NCBI GenBank assembly: GCA_017544805.1
Contig: JAFYDK010000099.1
Location: 62,001-126,000 of the forward strand
Length of the DNA: 64,000 nucleotides
Reading direction: 5' to 3'
Source: Bacteroidales bacterium
GTDB lineage: Bacteria; Bacteroidota; Bacteroidia; Bacteroidales; UBA3824
This document shows, piece after piece, positions 1 through 8,495 of the stretch (positions are counted from its first letter, which is position 1; the number at the start of each line of letters is the position of its first letter). Both the position numbers and the translations under genes were made by a program. The notes beneath the pieces are model-generated. The model was not told the origin of the DNA. It made no database searches and was given only the letters and a program-made list of their open reading frames with translations.

Positions 1-1141
1 TGATGTAAACGGAGATTTGTTATTTTTCGGATGCGAAGATATAGGTTATTTTTTTTCTATATATGATAGAAACAATGCGCTTATATATAGTAAGGAATGT
101 ATGCATGCTAACAATATATATGCATTGCGTGAGCCGAATACATATAATACATATTATTTTATTCTGTCGGTAAGGGAAAATTTACGCCCACCTAAGAGCC
201 ATTTGTTATATGTTAAAATAGTAATTAATGACAACGGCGGTTATGATATTACCTCAAATGAATTGGAAGCATATACAGGGCAGTTTCTGATACCATACGT
301 GTATAAAAACGATGTTTATGTTGTCTGCGACAAGAATCCTGATATTCTCTGTACTTTAAAGCTGAATGATGACGGGTTGGAGCTGTTAAACGAATATGAC
401 GCAAATTTTAAAGTCGATTATTATCATTTAGTTCCTTTTAAACTGAAATTTAACAATGAAATGTCGAAATTGATATTCAATGAAGGAATTTTCGATTATG
501 ATATTTCGCAGCATAAAATTATCGGTTATAAGCCTTTTCCGGAAAGAATATTATCTTTTGAGTTATCAGAGGACGGATATTATACATACATATCTTCAGG
601 GAGGAACCTTTTGCGTTGTAAAACATCTGAAATATCTTCTGATTTTGGAAATCCTGAGATTTTTGAGTTGTTGAAAAAAGATGTCAGTTACCGTGATATG
701 TTGTCATGTAAGGGTAATATTTATGCTGCGGATCATTATACCAATAAAACAGAACTAAATAAACATTTTATTACCGTAATTGAGAATGTAAATTCTAAGG
801 ATTGTCATTTAAATTTTAGTGAAATAGAAGTTGATTCTAAGCGTCGTTTTTTCTTCCCTTATGTGATTCGTACATACCGTTCGTTTGAAACCGAAACGTC
901 ATGTTTAACAGCTAATTTTAAATATGTAGGTCATTTTGCGGAGTCTTTTGAATGGAATTTCGGCGACGGCTCTCCTAAGTCTTATTTGAAAAATTCGAGC
1001 CATACTTACGAAAAAGAAGGAAAATATTCCGTAACATTGAAAGTAAAATACTCTGATAAAGAGACATCCACAGTCTCAGACGAGGTGAAGATTGTAAAAT
1101 CTTTGAAACCGTTGAAAGTGGAAATCGTGCGGGAGGAATAA
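1..1141 (+). CDS. PKD-domain exported protein, 5' end outside window
   Basis: The reading frame is open from base 2, so the gene starts left of the window; the TTG at 17 is not a start because codons for DVNGD precede it and match the paralogue at 2179-3513. The visible part holds a beta-propeller-like region of the kind found in large Bacteroidota surface proteins, which usually open with a 'SISDxNGxLLF' motif. A single PKD domain follows (FEWNFGDGSP, then HTYEKEGKYSVTLKV) and ends close to the stop. No T9SS C-terminal sorting domain is present. The protein is almost the same as its neighbour two genes on, so this is a recent tandem duplication. Function is unknown; a cell-surface or periplasmic binding role is inference. 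Confidence 0.8.
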   Translation, partial: DVNGDLLFFGCEDIGYFFSIYDRNNALIYSKECMHANNIYALREPNTYNTYYFILSVRENLRPPKSHLLYVKIVINDNGGYDITSNELEAYTGQFLIPYVYKNDVYVVCDKNPDILCTLKLNDDGLELLNEYDANFKVDYYHLVPFKLKFNNEMSKLIFNEGIFDYDISQHKIIGYKPFPERILSFELSEDGYYTYISSGRNLLRCKTSEISSDFGNPEIFELLKKDVSYRDMLSCKGNIYAADHYTNKTELNKHFITVIENVNSKDCHLNFSEIEVDSKRRFFFPYVIRTYRSFETETSCLTANFKYVGHFAESFEWNFGDGSPKSYLKNSSHTYEKEGKYSVTLKVKYSDKETSTVSDEVKIVKSLKPLKVEIVREE

Positions 1142-1145
1142 AAAA

Positions 1146-1177
1146 TTTGTATAATATTATAAAAAAACTTAAATTTG
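1146..1177 (+). promoter_or_regulatory. Canonical Bacteroidota promoter
   Basis: TTTG at 1146-1149, a 20-nt spacer, then TAAATTTG at 1170-1177, matching the Bacteroidota consensus TTTG-N19/20-TAnnTTTG. The start site should lie near 1183, about 20 nt before the ATG of the lipoprotein gene, which is probably cotranscribed with the overlapping gene after it. Confidence 0.75.
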
Positions 1178-1201
1178 TAGCGATAAATAAAAACTGATCA
1201 A

Positions 1202-2179
1202 ATGAAGTATAATTTTTTTAAACCAATTGTAACTGTTATTGCTATTGTTTCGATTTCGTTCTATTCTTCGTGCGAAAACGAAGACTTGGTTGTTGCTGAA
1301 AGTTCAAATAAAATTGACTTAGACCAAAATGAAATTCCGTTGCCGGATTCTATTGCGAAAACATGGATAATTCCGCCGCATGAGTCGAAATTGTCAAAAG
1401 GTTTTGTTCAAGACGAGAGATCTCTTTACTCACTTGAGGATTTCGATGAAACAGACTCTTTGTTAAAATCCGTAAGATATGCCTATCATAGGGTAAATAA
1501 GGATATTAAATATGAAGTGATGAAGGTTTATCGTAGAAATTCAGATAAATTTTTCTATGTTATGACAACGAATCTTGATTATAAGGTTGGTAATGGATGT
1601 TGGGTTTATAACAATGATGAAAAAAATGCAGCGTATTATGGTAGATTATATACATGGGAAACTGCTACTAAATTAGCATCTGAGTTTTTCTTGAATTTGC
1701 CGCTGTATAATAAGGACGGTAAAAAGCTTTTAGATTCGTATCCTACTCCGGGCAGATTGATGAAATTTGAGGATGTTTGTGATATTATAGAGCGTGATAA
1801 TATAGCTAATCTGCCGCAATATGGTGTAAGTATTGATGATTTTTATGGATTTGTTGACGATTCATTAATGTTATATTATGATGCGTTTGTCGGAGGTTTG
1901 GATTTGAAGTCGGATAATTTGCCGGCCCGCGTATTGGCAGGAGGCAGATCCCGTGAAGGCGTATATTCCTATTTAAATGATTTTGGTGAGTTCTGGCTGA
2001 TAAACGGTAATCCGGCTTCCCCTGAATTTCATTATACATTATGTATAGAAAAATATTTTAGAGGTGCTAATCACAGTGTTGAATATTTTAATCATGCTGC
2101 ATACGTTAATCATATGATTATGAATACGAATGCAGTTTCTGTAAGATATGTTTTTGAACCCATTTACCGTAAAAGATAA
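1202..2179 (+). CDS. Lipoprotein with degenerate FISUMP-type domain
   Basis: 325 aa. The N-terminus is a lipoprotein signal peptide with a lipobox ending in Cys at residue 24 (SFYSSC). The rest resembles the FISUMP family of Bacteroidota and Fibrobacter surface proteins: a YGRLYTWETA motif, a central DDFYGF region and a C-terminal NAVSVRYVFEP that matches the usual 'GFSVRCV' ending. The cysteines of typical FISUMP proteins and the 'WRLPT' motif are not clear, so the assignment is by pattern and the domain is diverged. The gene has its own promoter, and its stop overlaps the next start (TAATG at 2177), which indicates translational coupling with the PKD protein. A surface-exposed lipoprotein partner of that protein is inference. 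Confidence 0.7.
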   Translation: MKYNFFKPIVTVIAIVSISFYSSCENEDLVVAESSNKIDLDQNEIPLPDSIAKTWIIPPHESKLSKGFVQDERSLYSLEDFDETDSLLKSVRYAYHRVNKDIKYEVMKVYRRNSDKFFYVMTTNLDYKVGNGCWVYNNDEKNAAYYGRLYTWETATKLASEFFLNLPLYNKDGKKLLDSYPTPGRLMKFEDVCDIIERDNIANLPQYGVSIDDFYGFVDDSLMLYYDAFVGGLDLKSDNLPARVLAGGRSREGVYSYLNDFGEFWLINGNPASPEFHYTLCIEKYFRGANHSVEYFNHAAYVNHMIMNTNAVSVRYVFEPIYRKR

Positions 2180-3513
2180 TGGAAAAGGTATTATCAATTT
2201 TAAGACAGATTATTGTATTTTCAATAATCTGTCTTTTAAATATTTGTACTTTATATGCTCAGAATGAGTACAATATGTTGCGGTTTAGAGACGGTACTGT
2301 ATTCGATTTTAACACATCACCGATGACTGTAAAATATAATTCCGGTTCATTATCTAATTCGTATTCTGCAAGTATTTGTGATGAAAACGGGGATTTGTTA
2401 TTTTTCGGGTGCGAAGATATAAGTCATTTTTTCTCTATATATGATAAAAGCAATGAGCTTATATATAGTAAGGAATGTATGCGTGCTAACAATATATATG
2501 CCTTGCGTAAGCCGAATACATATAATACATATTATTTTATTCTGACAAAAAGGGAAAAATCGCAGTTAAGCAGGGGAAATTTGTTGTATGTTAAAATAGT
2601 AATTAATGACAACGGCGGTTATGATATTACTTCAAATGAATTGGAGGCATATACAGGGCAGTTTCTGATACCATACGTGTATAAAAACGATGTTTATGTA
2701 GTCTGCGACAAAGATTCTGATATTCTCTGTACTCTAAAACTGAATGATGACGGGTTGGAGCTGTTAAACGAATATGACGCAAATTTTAAAGTCGGTTATT
2801 ATCATTTAGTTTCTTTTAAACTGAAATTTAACAATGAAATGTCGAAATTGATATTCAATGAAGGAATTTTCGATTATGATATTTCACAGCATAAAATTAC
2901 CGGTTATAAGCCTTTTCCGGGAAGAATATTATCTTTTGAGTTGTCAGAGGACGGATATTATACATACATATCTTCAGGGAGGAAGCTTTTGCGTTGTAAA
3001 ACATCTGAAATATCTTCTGCTTTTGAAAATCCTGAGATTTTTGAGTTGTTGAAAAAAAACGTCGGATACCATGATATGTTGTCATGTAAGGGTAATATTT
3101 ATGCGGCGGATCATTATACCAATAAAACAGAACTAAATAAACATTTTATTACCGTAATTGAGAATGTAAATTCTAATGATTGTAATTTGAATTATTCAAA
3201 ATTGGAAATTACATCTCCGATAAATTTTTTTTTCCCCTATATACTCCGGACTTACCGTTCATTTGAAACCGAAGTATCTTGTCTGACTGCTGATTTTACA
3301 TATACAGGTCATTATGCAGAGTCTTTTGAATGGGATTTCGGCGACGGCTCTCCTAAGTCTGTTTTAAAAAATCCGAGCCATACTTACGAAAAAGAAGGAA
3401 AATATTCTGTAACATTAAAAGTAAAATACTCTGATAATGAGGAAAGTACCATTGTTGATGAGGTGAAAATTGCTAAGGGCTTAAGTCCGTTGAAAGTGGA
3501 AATTGTTAAGTGA
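2179..3513 (+). CDS. PKD-domain exported protein (complete paralogue)
   Basis: 444 aa. Signal peptide with predicted cleavage after LYAQ (residue 28). Residues about 35-330 form a beta-propeller-like region beginning with a VFDFNTSP motif and a 'SICDENGDLLFFG' motif, as in the N-terminal part of many gliding-motility-associated Bacteroidota proteins. A PKD domain sits at about 360-435 (FEWDFGDGSP). There is no C-terminal sorting domain, so export beyond the periplasm by T9SS is not supported. Long stretches are identical in DNA and protein to the truncated gene at the window start, while the loop after 'YFIL' and the segment before the PKD domain differ, so the copies have begun to diverge. 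The start overlaps the upstream lipoprotein stop. Confidence 0.8.
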   Translation: MEKVLSILRQIIVFSIICLLNICTLYAQNEYNMLRFRDGTVFDFNTSPMTVKYNSGSLSNSYSASICDENGDLLFFGCEDISHFFSIYDKSNELIYSKECMRANNIYALRKPNTYNTYYFILTKREKSQLSRGNLLYVKIVINDNGGYDITSNELEAYTGQFLIPYVYKNDVYVVCDKDSDILCTLKLNDDGLELLNEYDANFKVGYYHLVSFKLKFNNEMSKLIFNEGIFDYDISQHKITGYKPFPGRILSFELSEDGYYTYISSGRKLLRCKTSEISSAFENPEIFELLKKNVGYHDMLSCKGNIYAADHYTNKTELNKHFITVIENVNSNDCNLNYSKLEITSPINFFFPYILRTYRSFETEVSCLTADFTYTGHYAESFEWDFGDGSPKSVLKNPSHTYEKEGKYSVTLKVKYSDNEESTIVDEVKIAKGLSPLKVEIVK

Positions 3514-3520
3514 ATAGTTA

Positions 3521-5401
3521 CTATATTTCTTTTTTTCGTTTTTTGTAATAGATGTCAATTTTGGTGGCATAATAGTCGTTTATGCCTTCTAATTGTAAAA
3601 TATATTCGCCTTCGGGCATAGTTCCGGCTTTGATTTCGATTTTGCCGTTGCCGGTGATTCTGCCTCTTAATTGATTTGCGGAATTAATACTTTTTAGAGT
3701 GTAAAAACTGAATTTTTTTAAATTCAGAATGTTGATCTTATAAGAGGCATTGGAGCTTTCGATTTTGAACGCCGGATAACAATTTGTACAAAGAACAGCT
3801 TTTTCTATTTTAGGGTTTTGTGTTAAAATTTCACCTTCTGTGTCAAAAACAATGTATCTGACGTTGAAACCCGGTTCCATTGTGAAAGTTTGACCTTGAT
3901 AAGTGTTGTTGAGTTTTAAAATGATTCTTTCTCCATCACTACCGAAAACTGTCAGAGGAACTTTGCATCTGAAAAAACTTACGGAACTATCCGAAGGCGT
4001 TTGAATAATTTTTATATTTAACAGTCCGTCAGAGGTTTGCTGCCATTTAACATCGTATATCGGATAACCCGAACCGTAAAACCATTGCATAAAAAACCAA
4101 TCCAAATTCTTGCCGGAAACTTTTGAAACCAAGTTGAAAAAATCTTTCGCACAAGCGTTGGAATATTTGAAAGTTTTGTTGTTTAAATACTCTCTGAGGG
4201 TTTTGAAAAATGCAGCATCTCCTATTTCTCTGCGCAGAAGATGAATTACCATTGCGCCTTTGGAATATCTTAAAGAAGTGTCAAAAAGTTTTCCTATGTT
4301 CAAGGTGTCTTTTGCGTTAAGACAGCCTTGGGGATTGCGGCAGGCTTTTTTAATCATGGCTTTGCGCCATTGCGAGAGGTCAGAGGTTTGTCCTAAACCT
4401 TTTTCCGCCGCTAAATATTCACAATATGTGGCAAAACCTTCGTTCAAAAAAATATCGCTCCAAGATTTACAAGTTACCATATTGCCGAACCATTGATGCG
4501 CAAGTTCGTGAATCATTAAATCTAAACTGAAATCCGATAAAAAACTTATTGTCTGATGTTCCATTCCGCCTTGCCAACCGAATTGTGCATGTCCGTATTT
4601 TTCTTTTATGAAGGGATACTGACAAAGTGAGTCGCAAAACATTTTGAAAACTTCGGAAAGTTTCCACGTTTTTCTGCGGCATTGTTCATAACGTTCTGGG
4701 TAAACGTAATTTACGATTTCAACTGTATCTTTTCCCGTTACGACGAATTCCGAATAAACTTTGTATTGTGTTACGGCAACGGCTATCAAATAATAAGCGC
4801 ACGGATATTTGTGCCTCCATTCAGTGGTGCGAATATTTTTTTTTACCGTTTCTTTGAAAAGTTTTCCGTTGGAAACGGCTTTGTATTTTTCGGGACACTT
4901 TATAGTAATGAATACTGAATCTATTTTGTCGGAAATGTCCTGTTTGATTGGTACCCAGTCTTTTGCACCGTATGGTTCGCTTAGCGTCCAAAAAACGGGA
5001 ATGCCATCGTGTGCGGAATAACAAACCGAACCGAGTCCCGTTTTGGTGGGATTTCCTTGATACACAACAGAAAAACTATCTGTTTCTTTCCATGAATTTT
5101 GCGGTTTTATTTCCAAAAAATTGTTTTTATGCGAAAATTCAAGAGTATCTTTTCCGTATAATACGTTTAAAACTTTCAAACTATCGGAAAGGTCAAGTTT
5201 TACTGGAAGTTTTTTTTCGGATTTGTTTTTTATTCGGAAAAATTCTGTCGCTTTGCCTTTTAGAAATCTTACTTCAGGATTGATTTCTAATTCTAATTTC
5301 AAAAAAATCATATCCGCATCGGCATTTTGAGGGTATGCTGATGTCTGAATTATTATAAAAAAAGTTAAAAAAAATATGTTTTGGGGCTTAAAAAAGCACA
5401 T
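3521..5401 (-). CDS. M1-family zinc aminopeptidase, exported
   Basis: 626 aa. An N-terminal hydrophobic stretch ending near SAYPQ looks like a signal peptide, so the enzyme probably acts in the periplasm. The M1 signature is complete: substrate-binding GGMEH (family GxMEN), zinc motif HELAH at residues 298-302 and the downstream third ligand in NEGFA. The catalytic domain is preceded by the usual M1 N-terminal beta domain and followed by about 230 residues that include a beta-sandwich-like tail. Expected to release N-terminal amino acids from peptides. It converges on the PKD gene with 7 bp between stops and has a good promoter at 5463. Confidence 0.88.
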   Translation of the reverse strand: MCFFKPQNIFFLTFFIIIQTSAYPQNADADMIFLKLELEINPEVRFLKGKATEFFRIKNKSEKKLPVKLDLSDSLKVLNVLYGKDTLEFSHKNNFLEIKPQNSWKETDSFSVVYQGNPTKTGLGSVCYSAHDGIPVFWTLSEPYGAKDWVPIKQDISDKIDSVFITIKCPEKYKAVSNGKLFKETVKKNIRTTEWRHKYPCAYYLIAVAVTQYKVYSEFVVTGKDTVEIVNYVYPERYEQCRRKTWKLSEVFKMFCDSLCQYPFIKEKYGHAQFGWQGGMEHQTISFLSDFSLDLMIHELAHQWFGNMVTCKSWSDIFLNEGFATYCEYLAAEKGLGQTSDLSQWRKAMIKKACRNPQGCLNAKDTLNIGKLFDTSLRYSKGAMVIHLLRREIGDAAFFKTLREYLNNKTFKYSNACAKDFFNLVSKVSGKNLDWFFMQWFYGSGYPIYDVKWQQTSDGLLNIKIIQTPSDSSVSFFRCKVPLTVFGSDGERIILKLNNTYQGQTFTMEPGFNVRYIVFDTEGEILTQNPKIEKAVLCTNCYPAFKIESSNASYKINILNLKKFSFYTLKSINSANQLRGRITGNGKIEIKAGTMPEGEYILQLEGINDYYATKIDIYYKKRKKEI

Positions 5402-5462
5402 AAAAACCGCTTTTAAAAATTATTTTTACGTTAAGATTTTTTTTGATGTTTTTTTACGGGTG

Positions 5463-5470
5463 CAAAATTA
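5463..5470 (-). promoter_or_regulatory. -7 box for the M1 peptidase gene
   Basis: Reads TAATTTTG on the minus strand, a full match to TAnnTTTG, about 60 nt upstream of the start codon. Confidence 0.6.
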
Positions 5471-5589
5471 ATATTCTAAATGCTTAATACACAATTTTTT
5501 TTATAAAAAAAATAATTCTTTTGGACGAAAAATAAAGATTTAATATACAACGAATTATAAAAAAATTTTTTTTTATGGTCTAAATTTAT

Positions 5590-5597
5590 TTACTTTG
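5590..5597 (+). promoter_or_regulatory. Probable -7 box for acpP-fabF-rnc
   Basis: TTACTTTG, 7 of 8 matches to TAnnTTTG, followed by a GCACCC start region and about 50 nt of leader before acpP. The upstream 100 bp is very AT-rich and has no clear TTTG at the right distance. Confidence 0.5.
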
Positions 5598-5650
5598 CAC
5601 CCACAAATTGAATAGAAAACATAGTAAACAAAATTTAAAATTTAAAAATT

Positions 5651-5887
5651 ATGTCAGACATTTCTTCACGCGTAAAAGCTATTATCGTTGACAAACTCGG
5701 TGTTGATGAATCAGAAGTAACACCTGAGGCAAGTTTTACCAATGATTTAGGTGCAGATTCACTTGATACGGTTGAATTGATTATGCAGTTCGAAAAAGAA
5801 TTCACTATCACTATTCCGGACGATCAGGCAGAAAAAATTTCTACCGTGGCAGATGCAATCGCATACATCGAAAACAATTCTAAGTAA
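5651..5887 (+). CDS. acpP: Acyl carrier protein of fatty acid synthesis
   Basis: 78 aa, the normal length for AcpP. The [10 protein letters not shown] motif carries Ser37, the site of 4'-phosphopantetheine attachment. The acidic helix II (EFEKEF region) is the surface that docks FabF and other fatty acid synthase enzymes. It is the first gene of acpP-fabF-rnc, an order kept in many bacteria. A second, divergent ACP at 16061 serves a different cluster; this one is the housekeeping copy by sequence and context. Confidence 0.97.
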   Translation: MSDISSRVKAIIVDKLGVDESEVTPEASFTNDLGADSLDTVELIMQFEKEFTITIPDDQAEKISTVADAIAYIENNSK

Positions 5888-5924
5888 TTATTGTCATTAA
5901 CACACAAAAAAGGTAAGAAGTTTT

Positions 5925-7172
5925 ATGGAATTAAAACGCGTAGTTGTTACCGGCATTGGAGCAATAACTCCTTTAGGCCACAATATAACCGAGTTTTGGG
6001 ATAACTTGAAAGCTGGGGTAAGCGGCGCAGGTCCAATTACCCGTTTTAATCCCGAAAAGTTCAAAACCCGGTTTGCATGCGAGGTTAAAGATTACGACCC
6101 GGCTAAGTATTTCGATAGAAAGGCTGCCGCTAAAATGGATCTTTTTACTCAGTTTGCTTTGATAGCAGCCGAGGAAGGTTTCAAAGATTCAGGACTCGTA
6201 GACTTTGACTTCAAGCATGACCGTGCAGGCGTAATTTGGGGCTCCGGCATCGGCGGTATCAACGTAATGACCTCTGAGGTAATTGAATATGCTAACGGTG
6301 ACGGTGTACCTAAATTCAGTCCCTTTTTTATTCCGAAAATGATTAGCGACATTGCAGCTGGTTATATTTCGATGAAATATGATTTGCGCGGTCCTAATTA
6401 TGCGACTGTATCTGCATGTGCTTCGTCTGCTCACGCAATTATTGATGCATTCAATTGGATAAGATTGGGCAAGGCTGACATCGTTGTAACAGGCGGGTCG
6501 GAATCTCCTATCGGAATTGCTGCTCTTGCTGGTTTCAATTCTATGAAAGCACTTTCTACCAGAAACGATGATCCTAAAAAGGCTTCCCGTCCTTTCGATA
6601 AAGACAGAGACGGTTTTGTTATCGGTGAGGGTGCAGGTTGTCTTATCCTCGAAGAATACGAACACGCTAAGGCAAGAGGTGCGAAAATATATTGCGAGGT
6701 CGGAGGCGGTGGCGCATCGGCTGATGCGCATCACATAACGGCTCCTCACCCCGAGGGACGCGGTGCTTCGCAAGTAATGCGTATGGCTATTGAAGATGCA
6801 GGTCTAAAGCCCGATGATATTGATTATATCAATGTTCACGGTACTTCTACCGGTTTGGGCGACAAAGCTGAATCTTTGGCCATAAAACAGGTATTTGGCG
6901 AACACGCTTACAATTTGAGTATCAGCAGTACGAAAAGTATGACAGGGCATCTTTTGGGCGGTGCGGGCGCAGTGGAATCCATTGTGTGCGTTCTTGCCAT
7001 GGTCAATGACACGGTGCCTCCTACAATCAATTTTGAAACTCCTGACCCTGAAATCGACCCCAAACTCGATATTACTCCGAATGTTGCAAAACAAAGACCG
7101 ATTAGAGCGGCTCTTAACAATACTTTCGGTTTCGGCGGGCATAACGCTTCAGTGGTTTTCAAAAAATTGTAA
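5925..7172 (+). CDS. fabF: 3-oxoacyl-ACP synthase II
   Basis: 415 aa, full length for the KAS II family. Catalytic Cys165 lies in SACASSAHAI; the two histidines are in HGTSTGLGD and GHLLGGAGAVE, giving the Cys-His-His triad of elongating ketosynthases. It condenses malonyl-ACP with acyl-ACP to extend fatty acids. It lies 37 bp after acpP and 24 bp before rnc in one apparent operon. It is also the only ketosynthase in the window, which matters for the orphan hotdog/ACP operon at 13-16 kb. Confidence 0.97.
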   Translation: MELKRVVVTGIGAITPLGHNITEFWDNLKAGVSGAGPITRFNPEKFKTRFACEVKDYDPAKYFDRKAAAKMDLFTQFALIAAEEGFKDSGLVDFDFKHDRAGVIWGSGIGGINVMTSEVIEYANGDGVPKFSPFFIPKMISDIAAGYISMKYDLRGPNYATVSACASSAHAIIDAFNWIRLGKADIVVTGGSESPIGIAALAGFNSMKALSTRNDDPKKASRPFDKDRDGFVIGEGAGCLILEEYEHAKARGAKIYCEVGGGGASADAHHITAPHPEGRGASQVMRMAIEDAGLKPDDIDYINVHGTSTGLGDKAESLAIKQVFGEHAYNLSISSTKSMTGHLLGGAGAVESIVCVLAMVNDTVPPTINFETPDPEIDPKLDITPNVAKQRPIRAALNNTFGFGGHNASVVFKKL

Positions 7173-7196
7173 GCACTAAAAACTTTTAAAGAGATA

Positions 7197-7928
7197 GTGT
7201 TTACCGACTTATTGTCATTTTTTAAATTTATTTTTAGGTCCGATAAAAAATTCGTCTTAGAATTAAGACGAATTACGGGCTTTTTTCCGAATCATCTCGA
7301 ATTTTATAAAACGGCTCTTATCCACCGTTCCAAATCTATAAGAAAAAGGGGCGGTTTTATGGTAAACAACGAGCGTTTGGAATTTTTGGGAGATTCGGTA
7401 CTTGATTTGCTAATCGGCGAATATTTGTACAAAAAATTTCCTGAAGAACAAGAAGGTTTTTTAACACAGTGTCGTTCGCGGATTGTAAACGGTGAAAACC
7501 TTACCGAACTTACTAAGCATATCGGTTTGGATAAATTGGTAAAGACTAATGTCAAAACTAACGCTCAAGGCGTTCATCTCTACGGAGATGCTTTTGAGGC
7601 TTTTTTAGGTGCGGTTTATTTGGATAGAGGTTTCAAGAAAGCGGGTAGATACATTATCGACAGAATTATGCCTAAGTATCTGAATATCGTGGAATTGGAG
7701 CATCATAATTGCAATTATAAATCGCAAATGATAGAGTGGGGGCAAAAGCATAAAAAAACGGTTGTTTTTGAAACCGATCTCGATGCTCCCGGAAGCAAAT
7801 ATTTTGTTTCTACCCTCAAAATCGGCGACAATGAGATGACTATCGGCATAGGCTCGTCCAAAAAAGAAGCCGAACAAAAAGCGGCACGTATGTGTCTTGA
7901 AAAACTTGGTGTTATCAACGGAGATTAA
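7197..7928 (+). CDS. rnc: Ribonuclease III
   Basis: 243 aa. The catalytic helix NERLEFLGDSVLD starts at about residue 58 with the acidic residues for divalent metal binding, a second acidic pair lies in YGDAFEAFLGA, and a double-stranded RNA-binding domain runs from about residue 175 (YKSQMIEW to KKEAEQKAARMCLEKL). The enzyme cleaves double-stranded RNA in rRNA maturation and mRNA decay. The start is a GTG at 7197; the next ATG is far inside the catalytic domain. The family normally starts close to this point. It is last in the acpP-fabF-rnc operon and is followed by a strong hairpin. Confidence 0.95.
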   Translation: MFTDLLSFFKFIFRSDKKFVLELRRITGFFPNHLEFYKTALIHRSKSIRKRGGFMVNNERLEFLGDSVLDLLIGEYLYKKFPEEQEGFLTQCRSRIVNGENLTELTKHIGLDKLVKTNVKTNAQGVHLYGDAFEAFLGAVYLDRGFKKAGRYIIDRIMPKYLNIVELEHHNCNYKSQMIEWGQKHKKTVVFETDLDAPGSKYFVSTLKIGDNEMTIGIGSSKKEAEQKAARMCLEKLGVINGD

Positions 7929-7940
7929 TTCTCTTAGAGA

Positions 7941-7992
7941 AAAATAACTTATGGATTCAACGTTTTTTTAAGAGTTATCCATAAGTTATTTT
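7941..7992. terminator. Long hairpin terminator after rnc
   Basis: Arms 7941-7956 and 7977-7992 are perfectly complementary over 16 bp, with a 20-nt loop and a T-run in the 3' arm. A plausible intrinsic terminator for the operon. Confidence 0.7.
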
Positions 7993-7999
7993 TTTATGT

Positions 8000-8111
8000 A
8001 CAAATGATATTTGTTAAAGAATGTTAAAACTGAAAAATAAATTTTGATAACTGAAAAATAAGTTATAAAATTGCATTGTCAATTATATGACGGACTAATC
8101 AGTTTTATAAC
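8000..8111. promoter_or_regulatory. Candidate operator region of the BlaI/M56 cassette
   Basis: Three kinds of symmetry precede the repressor gene: a perfect dyad ACAAAT-GAT-ATTTGT at 8000-8014; a 13-bp direct repeat AACTGAAAAATAA at 8028-8040 and 8049-8061, 21 bp apart or two helical turns; and an inverted pair GTTATAAAA at 8062-8070 and TTTTATAAC at 8103-8111 around the likely promoter. BlaI-family repressors bind dyads upstream of their own genes. Which of these is the true operator cannot be decided from sequence. Confidence 0.45.
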
Positions 8112-8129
8112 GTAAATATAAGTTAGAAA

Positions 8130-8495
8130 ATGATGGAACAACTTACTAAAGCAGAGGAAAAGGTAATGCAACTTTTGTGGAAGTTGAAAAAAGCTTTCGT
8201 AAAAGACATTATTGAAGAAATGGACGAGCCAAAACCGCCTTACAATACTATCAGTTCAGTGATTAGAATTTTGAAGGATAAAGGTTTCGTGGATTTTAAA
8301 GCCTACGGAAAAACTTATCAGTATTTTCCGAAAGTTTCCAAACTTCAGTACAAAAAGTTCACTTTTGCGCAAATGTTGAGAAATTATTTCGACGGAAGTT
8401 ATCAGACAATGGTTTCTTACATGGTGGACGAAGAAAAAATTACTGACGAGGAAATCTCTGAAATCAAACGGATTATTGATAATAAAGGTAAGTAA
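8130..8495 (+). CDS. BlaI/MecI/CopY-family transcriptional repressor
   Basis: 121 aa, the usual size of the family. Winged helix at residues 1-75: LTKAEEKVMQLLW opening, recognition region PPYNTISSVIRILKDKGFV, then the wing; the C-terminal helices (about 75-120) dimerise. Family members repress an adjacent metallopeptidase operon until cleaved by an M56 sensor. The stop overlaps the ATG of such a peptidase (TAATG at 8493), so the pair is coupled. A second ATG lies one codon downstream of the chosen start. No beta-lactamase is present, so the signal is probably cell-envelope stress of another kind. Confidence 0.88.
   Translation: MMEQLTKAEEKVMQLLWKLKKAFVKDIIEEMDEPKPPYNTISSVIRILKDKGFVDFKAYGKTYQYFPKVSKLQYKKFTFAQMLRNYFDGSYQTMVSYMVDEEKITDEEISEIKRIIDNKGK

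Noticed and set aside
17-1141. Start of the first gene at TTG 17
   Set aside because: The frame is open from base 2 and the upstream codons match the paralogue, so the gene is only truncated by the window edge.
6189-6773. 194-aa frame on the minus strand inside fabF
   Set aside because: Shadow of a strongly conserved gene; no promoter, no recognisable domain and Ser/Arg-rich composition typical of antisense frames.
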